Assembly: GCA_032433765.1 (NCBI GenBank)
Contig: JAVIAB010000024.1
Location: forward strand, 16,962,648-17,026,647
Direction: 5' to 3'
From: Megaustenia siamemsis
Taxonomy: Eukaryota; Mollusca; Gastropoda; Stylommatophora; Ariophantidae
Length of the DNA: 64,000 nucleotides
Below the pieces are notes generated by a model that worked only from the letters and a program-made list of their open reading frames with translations, made no database searches and was not told the DNA's origin. A program made the position numbers and the translations under genes. This document shows positions 55,881 through 64,000 of the stretch, in pieces; positions within the stretch are counted from its first letter, which is position 1, and every line of letters starts with the position of its first letter.

Positions 55881-56930
55881 AGAGTGTGGGGGTGACTAAA
55901 GGGACAGATTAGAAGTACCTATAACCAGCAAGCTACAGGAACAATCTGCGAGTATAGTTTGTGTCATCTGCTGGGAAGGACTGAACATCTACTGTGAGAT
56001 CAGTGCCAGTAATTAGTAATCAGCTGAGGACACTGGAGAGGGGAGAGCCATGATAAGATAATGTCAGAACTGAGCATCTATGAGCCTGCCGTGACTGTTG
56101 GATACCAGCAATCAGATACTGAGGAAGTAGAACGGGCTAAGTGCATTAGATAACCTCAACACTAGTCCTTGGGTTAACTAATTCATAACAAGATGAGGGT
56201 GACAATCAAAAACACTTAAATGTAATTAGTAACATATAATTACAAAGCAGTTTGAACAGATCACAAGAACAAGAGTGCCAAATGTAGATCATCAAGAAGG
56301 GAACAACAAAATGTCAAAGTAAATATAAATATTCCACAGTCACTGCTGTTATTGTTCTGCTGCAGTGATCATTGTTTTGAAATGAAACAAAGAAGTGAAA
56401 GAGAACACAAGTTTAGTCAACATGGGAATAAACTTTTAAAAGGTTGTACCCAGATTATGATGACACCAGCAACAAATTTGTTTCTATCAGGGCTGAAATT
56501 AAAACTCAAGACCCAAACACTATGTGGCGCCTATGTTGGGCATGTGGCCTATATTCTCCTGCCCTGTAACCCACCCCTACCAGGGATTCAGATATGGGAA
56601 AAATGTCAGGAAAGTCTCTCTCCCCGAATGATGAAGCAAAGATTTTCACTTTGGGAGTTCAGCTGTCATAGTTTCCCTGTGAGGCATTAGAATGAGCTTA
56701 CTTGCTGATGATACTATTACAAGTATATCCCATAGTTTAGATCTAGGGAGAAGCGTTATGATTGTGTATTAGCTTTAACAGCCAAAGGTTTTGGGTTTGT
56801 CTCCACAAGGATGTACTCCTATTATCCAGGTATAAAAATATATACCTGAGTGATGGCAATGGGAAGTAATAATTGGAAAGAGAAGCAGCAATTACCCCCT
56901 ATCACCATTATTATGACTTGTCTAAATGTG
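55881..56930. other. No gene seen
   Basis: Spacer. The 112-codon plus frame at 56352-56690 shows no domain, and its ATG context and flanks give no support. A SINE-like patch near 56760-56880 (TTTTGGGTTTGTCTCC, then ATACCTGAGTGATGGCAATG) could not be confirmed. Confidence 0.4.
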
Positions 56931-56934
56931 TAGT

Positions 56935-57118
56935 CTGAGGGACAAATCTGAGACTTTCTGATGTCTAGATGAGTTTAGATACTAGTGGATGTTCATGGGA
57001 AGAAACATTCTGAGGGACAAATCTGAGACTTTCTGATGTCTAGATGAGTTTAGATACTAGTGGATGTTCATGGGAAGAAACATTCTGAGGGACAAATCTG
57101 AGACTTTCTGGTATGAAA
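56935..57118. repeat. 75-bp tandem repeat
   Basis: Two full copies and about half of a third, starting at 56935, 57010 and 57085 (CTGAGGGACAAATCTGAGAC as start). Almost no differences between copies. Confidence 0.93.
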
Positions 57119-57535
57119 TATACTTCAAACCATAAATTTACCACCAGAGCATTAATCACTTAAGGCCGTGGACTTATGAAAGAAAGGCAAGAACTACTCG
57201 CAACACAACAGCCGTCTATAGGCAGCATTATGGGAGACCACTCCAACTCATGACCTGCAGCTTCTACAAGGAGGCACTGCTGCCAAAGAGGGGACAACTC
57301 ACAGCACCTGATTAGTAGACAAGACAAACTACAAATGTTAGCATTTAAGAAACAAAGTTCTAATTAATATGAATGTACTGTCAAAGATATGTCTATGGGT
57401 TATAATGCCAAAATGGGTCAGCCTATTAAAATAGCAGTGATAATCACCTGTAATTGAATACTTTGTACAATCTCTTGAGAAAATGGGTCACTTGTTGAAG
57501 GTTATGTGATGTTTATTGTTTAGATCATCAAATAG
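57119..57535. other. No gene seen
   Basis: AT-rich spacer between the 75-bp repeat and the TA microsatellite. Confidence 0.4.
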
Positions 57536-57608
<73 letters not shown>

Positions 57609-57612
57609 TATA
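57536..57612. repeat. (TA)n microsatellite
   Basis: About 36 TA dinucleotides with one TACATA interruption near the right end. Perfect TA runs extrude cruciforms easily and are often mis-sized in assemblies. Confidence 0.97.
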
Positions 57613-60600
57613 AAATTGCTTACATTATCCAAAGTTTCATTCGACTTCTGAATAATGTTACCCCTTTGATATCTAAGATACACAAAACCATTCTTTAAAT
57701 TACAGCTCTTATCAAAGTTAATTCTTGTGCAGCAGTTTGTCAGAATATTCATAAAAACTCAATAAATCAGCATCATCTTAACAACTGTAGTTTTAGCTGA
57801 AATGTCACCAGAACCATCAAAATGAAACACAACTGTCATATGGAAGAGCAAAAGGAAAATAATAACAATTCATAACAAATAAATGCAAAACAAAACAAGT
57901 TTGCAAAATGATAAAACTGAGCAGATCAACTTTTTATAACTTAATTCTTATGAGATAACAATTTGTATTTTCAAAACAGTTTTATCTTCACCATAATCAT
58001 GAAGCATTATGATGTACAGGGAACAATTCCTGATATCTTCAAATATCTTTTATTTTTCCAACCAATTTATTATTCTGTTGAAGATCCTCCCAATCGTCAC
58101 AAAGGGTATAAGATCTTTCCTCTTACCTCACTCAAGAAGGTTAGCTTGAAGTCTCCTATAACATGCACAAGAATCTCTCAGTAATACTGACTATGATGCA
58201 GTTGTCTGGGAGAGGTCTGACCCAGGTCTGGAAATCTTTCCTTCCTCAAGCAAAGACAAGACTAACAAATTTCTCTTTCAAATGAGTCAACCAGAGAAGT
58301 GTTTAATTTTTCTCATTCAGCTGGGCTGATTTGAGAATGTGTTTAGTTTTATGTCCTATTTGAGTCTACCAGAGAATGTGCTTAACTTTCTTTCAGCCAA
58401 GTCAACTGGAGAATGTATTTTAGATGTCTTATTTGTTTAATTCACAAAGCTGAAATATTGTTTTGTTTAGACTTGTCTTACAAAGCTGAGACACCCAATT
58501 TTCAGTTATTTTATTGTTTCTATTGATGTTATCCACTCTGGCTGGAGGCATAGGGTTTATAAATTCCAAAAGTTGACTGAGAGGTCCATCTCAATAAGGC
58601 CCCATTCAACAGTTCCTGTGAAACAGCTTGAGAGTAGCAGTCAATGTTTCAAACAGCAATCTTCATTGTTATTGCATGTAACTGTCAGCATAAGTTGCTT
58701 GCTGGGAGCAGTGTTACCTATACTAGCATTTCAATTGTTGTTTTCTGGATGCCACTCAGATCTGGAGTTATTTCTAAACTTATTTTAAAAAAAATATATA
58801 TATTTGGTTAAACAGGACTTCAAATTGATCTTTTCCAAAGATGAGTGCAACATAATGATGTTTTTATGATACAAATGAGCTAACAATAGTTATTATTTTG
58901 CTCCATCACACTGCATGTATGCCAGAACATGTATCAAAAAGATGTAAATGCTGTATATTAGGATATCTATAAATATAATTAATAAGATCAATAGTTTCTT
59001 CTCTAATTCATTGACAGTCCTCAAAGCATGGTGGGCTCATCCAAGAAATAAAGAACAACTTAATTTGCTGTCAGGAAAAGAGAACAAGGAGTGGAAACCA
59101 GCACACTTGACATCTTTGAAGATGACACAGTAGGCAAACTTGAAAATATAAGAGAAAATGCTGAGAACTCAACCCAAGTCAGAGCTTGAGGGAAGTAAAG
59201 ACAATCATGGAAGAGAGAGGATTGGGTGGAAAATATGAGTTAGACCACCAGAATAGGTGTCAGAGCACACCTTCACAATATGGGCCTTGGAGATTCTGCT
59301 GTCCATGATTGTGAAGCACACAAGCAGACTCCTGAGCATGTACAAGACCGCATTGCTCCCAAAAGCTAGAGAAGGAAAATTTGCATCATAGAAGCAATCC
59401 TGCACCACAAACTATGGGGAGCAAGGCAACACCTCAAAAGTGCACCTTCCTGCTCTAGTATGAAGTAATGATCACAGAAGAAGATGGCCAGTCAACTGTC
59501 TTCTTTTTTCATAATTAGGAAAGTAAACACATTTTAGAAGCATATTCTTCTTGCTGTAAGATGTCAAGGCTTATTACTGTCAAACACATGACACTCATAT
59601 AGTAGGATAGATTATAAGACTCAATATAGTCAGCCTTTCAAATGTATGGGTTTTACTTGCAAAGTTTAATGAAAGTTGGGACCATCAGTCAGACAACAAT
59701 GTCAGCAAATCAAAGTTTATCAAGACAGCATGCCACCATCTTTCTGAGGGGTTATCTAAACGATTTGTTCTACAGAAGACTGGCTAACTAGACTGGATCA
59801 CAGGATTGCTGTGACCAGTGGCATGAGCTGTTGATATAGAAGACCTAGTAAGTGTCCACTACAATGGACAAGGTGCAACCTCTCCAGCAAAACCTAAGAA
59901 AGACAATACAGCCAATACTTATTGGAACCAGACAGGAACTGCTCAAGTCGACCTTCATATCTTTAAAATCAACTCAACTAACCACTGATAGAAAATAACA
60001 GAAGAAACAAATGTTAGTTTCAGTCAACAAATCTTGCCATTTCTGTGAGCACTAAGAATCTAAATGTCTCATGTCTTGTTCATTTGTTATTTACACGGTA
60101 TGAACTCTCTCTTGTTCAGATGAAAAAACAAATTGTTCTTAAAAATCAATTAAGTAGTTGCAGATATCCCTCAAAGGTAAAAAGGGATAAAAAAAAACAG
60201 TGCTAACTTATCGTCAGTGTCTTAGTCCTACATGCTGGCTTGGTGCTCTTCAGTCTAGTTGATAAAGTAAAGAGTACCTGATTCACAGAGTTATGGGGAC
60301 ATGTATTGAGAACAAGTACGAGCACTGGCTCTTTCACCTTCAAATGCTTGTAAAGTGAAACATTATTCCAATACCTCACAATATGTGCAACGGGACATTA
60401 CTATCTTGAAATAAGTACAAATGTGAGATCTTTAGAAAAATAACATGTTTGTCCATAAGTTACAAAAACTCAGACAAGGAAACCAACCAGCACCTTTTTG
60501 GAAAGAGAGAAATTCTGGAATTAGAAGAGTGTGAAAGCAGGCAGTCAAAGCAAACATGTCCAAGAATAAAGATGGAAACACCTTGTCAGTGGCGTATATT

Positions 60601-60640
60601 CCCACAGGGGCTCTGAAGAGCTCTTTGATTGTCGGCTTTG
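57613..60640. other. No gene seen
   Basis: About 3 kb of AT-rich sequence. No exon with SPRYD3-like or other recognisable coding was found on either strand, and no SINE or LINE border. Open frames are at most about 73 codons and look random. Confidence 0.45.
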
Positions 60641-60641
60641 T

Positions 60642-60762
60642 TAAGTATTACCATTCTTTGCATGTTGGAGAGAGAGAGGATGCATTATAATATTTATTTA
60701 TATAAGTATTACCATTCTTTGCATGTTGGAGAGAGAGGATGCATTATAATATTTATTTATAA
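60642..60762. repeat. 61-bp tandem duplication
   Basis: TAAGTATTACCATTCTTTGC and the following 41 bases occur twice, at 60642 and 60703, differing by one GA in a GA-run. Confidence 0.92.
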
Positions 60763-61734
60763 CACTTTCTATATGTACATCTATTACAAATATTCCACAT
60801 TTCATTCACGCATTTCTCTGTCAAAAGAATGTAATGATTATAACATATGTTGCCTGAAACACATACTTGTGATCTTCTGTAGAGTTAAAGTAATAAACAA
60901 CAAAGAGCTGGGTTGCCTAAGAAAATTGTAACACTTGGACTAAAATGGAGGATGAACAGATTCCCAAAGACACACTGTGCTAGAGACTGCCTTGACAACA
61001 GAAGAGAAATGAAACTCTTACATAAAGCATGTCTGTAAGTGTGTAAGACTTCAGGTGGTTCTAGTTATGACACTCAGAAAGTGCACATGTAATGCTTTCA
61101 TTCTTTTTTTTTTCTCACAGGCTCAAAATAGTCCAGAACAGTCATGCATACGATGTATCATTTTATATAAGAGACTTGAAATTTATGAGTTTTGGTATTC
61201 ATAGTTGGTACTTAAGTCCCCCTGGCCAACCCCAGTAATGGAAAAATGCTGCAGATAGTTTTTGTTTTTTTTATAATGGGTCCTAGATTTATCCAACATG
61301 GATATAATGTGACAGTTGTAGTCATAAAATGGATTGTTAATAACTATGTTGAGGTAAAAGAAAACAAGGCAGATCCAGAGAATAGCTATGCAAAATAATA
61401 ACTAGGGAAGATTCAACCATGGAACTAAGTAAGAAACAAGAATGTCAGTCAAGGAGCACAACGGCTTCATGCCTTTCTCAGGGAGGAGAATGAATGAATG
61501 AATGGTTAGGGTATCACATAGCATTGTCACCACTGGGGAGTGAAAATTGTTTTTGAGTCTCCATTTCTTTGTGGGGATGTATTTTTATCTCTAGGTGCCT
61601 TTCTTTTCTTGGCAAAGGCCAGGTACCTTTTTACTGCAGCTGGGCTGACTGAAGGATATCTTTAAACAATGGTATTTGACATTTAAAAACAAGTCCCTGG
61701 CCACATGCAAATAAGTCCCCAAGATTATAGGAAA

Positions 61735-61850
61735 GTTATTGGAATAATATTGTTGAGGCATCAAGAGAATCAATGAGTTCATCAATGGGTAATCATCATT
61801 GCACTCTGAACATGTCCATAGGTGCTCAGGTCCCCTTCTCAGAATCAATG
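61735..61850 (-). mobile_element. LINE RNase H 3' scrap
   Basis: The minus strand reads RRGPEHLWTCSECNDDYP, as in RRGSEHLWTCSECNDDDP at 27650 (plus). Only this C-terminal signature is left. Confidence 0.75.
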
Positions 61851-61904
61851 AATTCAAGACTAATTTAGAAAAAAGGCATTGAAACCATTTATCTTGTCTA
61901 CTTT

Positions 61905-62150
61905 TAAGAAAAGAAGATCGACTTATGTTGGGCATGTATTTAGAAGAAATGACTAGAGAATTACCACGCAGGCTCTCAAACAGGAATCATCAGGTCAGAG
62001 GAAAATAGGACCACTTCAAGAAACATTGAAAAGAACTCAAACATAAGAGGCAAGGTCGGTTTGGTAATCAAACAGCTTGCCTAGAAGAGACATTAGATGG
62101 GTGACTATATGAGCCCTATGTGCCGTCAGATGGCACTGGAAGGATCAAGA
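61905..62150 (+). mobile_element. LINE C-terminal scrap
   Basis: Across two frames the plus strand gives TYVGHVFRRN, RITTQALKQESSGQRKIGPL and QETLKRTQT. This corresponds to YVGHVMRRDNNRIAKQALIW and RPRETLRRTLM of the LINE at 18686-20968. Strongly decayed. Confidence 0.65.
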
Positions 62151-62289
62151 GAATCACAAAGCAAGCCCTCAAATGGGAAACAGTAGATAAAAAAAAAGAA
62201 GCTCACCTAGAAAAACACTGAGGTAGGAGACAAGAACAGCAGACATCAGCTCTCTTACTGACGTTGAAAGGCACATCCACAACAGCGAC

Positions 62290-62510
62290 ATCTTGTGGTA
62301 TACAATCAGGATTATATAAATAACATCTGGCTGAATACAATCAGGGCTCTATAAAGAACATCTAGTGAAACACAATCAGGGTTTATAAAGAACACGTGGA
62401 ATACAATTCCAGGTTCTATAAAGAACATCTAGTGAAACACAATCAGGGTTTATAAAGAACACGTGGAATACAATTCCAGGTTCTATAAAGAACATCTGAT
62501 GGATTACACA
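62290..62510. repeat. Irregular tandem repeat, about 34-bp core
   Basis: Units around CTATAAAGAACATCTAGTGA plus AACACAATCAGGGTT alternate with GTGGAATACAATTCCAGGTT. An 83-bp double unit (about 62345-62427) is repeated almost exactly next to itself. Confidence 0.85.
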
Positions 62511-64000
62511 ATAAGGAGTTCAACAGGGTTTTAGGCAAATTCTGAATTTTAATATCAACATTAGTGTGACATGGAGAGTCTAGAATCTCTGCTCTATGTA
62601 CTTCTTTGTCTTGAAAGAACAGCAAACAGATAGCTGGAATCAAATGTAAACTAACAGAGAGAATATGCACAATCTGGATTCACACTGCAACATGATGAAA
62701 GGACAGAAATATTGGCAAAGGAAATAGATTTATCGTATGAGATGGAGAAAAAGTAATGATTATACAAGAAATATTAAAAGTGACAAAAGAACAATCACAT
62801 CTTGTATGTAATTATGTCAATGATCAACTGTTCATTTGAAATTGTGTTGATCTTTTGAAACCATTTCTATACCACATGTTCAAAATTAGGGAATCTGACC
62901 AAGCATTTGTGGCAGCAAACCATCTTCTGCTAACTTGTGCAATGTAAAGTAGCAAAGGGAGTCACATATGGCAGCGGTTTCTTGACACTAAAAGTTGTGT
63001 AGTTGGTGGCTTTGAGCTGACTCCTGCTTTCTTTCTTTTCTTTTTTAAATCATCAAATGTGAATATTATGGTGAATGAGAGAAAGAATAAGAAACTATGA
63101 CACAGTTATATCATATCTTCTGTATGAAATAACTCAAAATGCATTATATAACCTTGCCTAAAGTTACAACTTTTCTCAAATCTGTGCACAAATTCAATTA
63201 TTTATAATGACTGGCATGTAATCAAGTGATGTTTCTTAGTCTCACAACAAAATAATAAGTGTTTATTTCCTATTTTAGAGAAGGAAAAATACAATTGCAA
63301 AGAAGAGCATTGCCAGCTCACCCACAAACATTAATACTAAGTCCTGTCAACTTAAAAACACTTCCTCTACAAATAGCTTAGCATGTTGTGAGTCCTGCAT
63401 AAATGCAGGAGTATTACATCTGTTTGAGCCACACAGTAAATAAAAAAAAAACAATAACAACAAAATACAATGCCAAAAAATTACAAAGAAATCAACAAGG
63501 CAAGTGGAAAACCAATTCCGGGAAGCCTTCAGTGGTTTTGACAAGAATGAGATCAGAAATATTATGAAAAATACACACAAAAAATATAAATCATGCGAAG
63601 TTTATCATAAACTGAATAAAACAATTTTGTACTATGCATACTTCCAATGGACAAAAACCAATTAAAAATCTGTTAAGGCACACGGTTCGTTAAGAACAAA
63701 GCAACAAGTATAGTTATGAAGAAATTAACATAAGATAATGGAATACACTGTGATATGAGTGTGGCAACAGAAAATATTAACCCTCCAAAGATTTCATTTG
63801 TTACAAATTTTCAGGAGCAATGACTCCTGCAGTGAAACTCATTGACAATTTACAATCCAGACTATCCACAACATGTGTCCACTTGCGGACATAACAATCA
63901 TGGCGCACATATACACTTGTACACACAGAACAACTGATGCATTTGTACACAATTCATGAAAAATTAGTTCAGTTTTTGGCCAAAAAAAAAAGTAACAGTA
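62511..64000. other. No gene seen
   Basis: AT-rich sequence to the window edge. No supportable coding, RNA or transposon feature. Confidence 0.45.

Noticed and set aside
57528..57752. Tyr/Ile repeat peptide on both strands
   Set aside because: It is a translation of the (TA)n microsatellite.

Overview
The window reads as repeat-rich, AT-rich animal DNA. It has spliced exons with GT/AG borders, no operons and no prokaryotic signals. The one conserved host gene is SPRYD3, and LINE, SINE and Tigger/pogo families make up much of the rest. The transposon mix would suit a marine invertebrate such as a mollusc, but that is an inference and not a firm identification.

Layout. 1-9198 is a satellite of a 32-bp monomer. 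It is organised in a higher-order unit of about 1.4 kb, and two of three successive units carry the same Tigger-type DNA transposon (433-2817 and 4193-6579). The third unit keeps the uninterrupted target site at 8017-8018. From 9641 to 35331 the minus strand carries six separated exons of SPRYD3. They cover the N-terminus, the whole first SPRY domain and the start of the second. The remaining 3' exons are not in the window, so the satellite array appears to lie inside a SPRYD3 intron. The visible introns are filled with LINE remnants (10.5-12.6, 18.6-21.3, 23.5-24.6, 26.8-27.7 and 29.6-33.3 kb), tRNA-headed SINEs with clear target-site duplications, and minisatellites. A small cysteine-rich reading frame with its own poly(A) signal (33801-33998 minus) may be a nested gene.

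Upstream of SPRYD3 (36-52 kb) most recognisable sequence is short LINE 3' ends of several families. Mixed in is an unfamiliar plus-strand cysteine-rich coding sequence (38903-39830) with a second, partial direct copy (45357-46070) and a third, inverted partial copy (46676-46868). Each of the two direct copies has a different lesion. 52.8-57.6 kb is dominated by minisatellites. 57.6-64 kb holds almost nothing recognisable beyond two LINE scraps and short tandem duplications.

How it works together: the window is a large, intron-rich host gene being inflated by retroelement insertion and by repeated local tandem amplification. At least one transposon has been captured and copied by satellite turnover, not by transposition.
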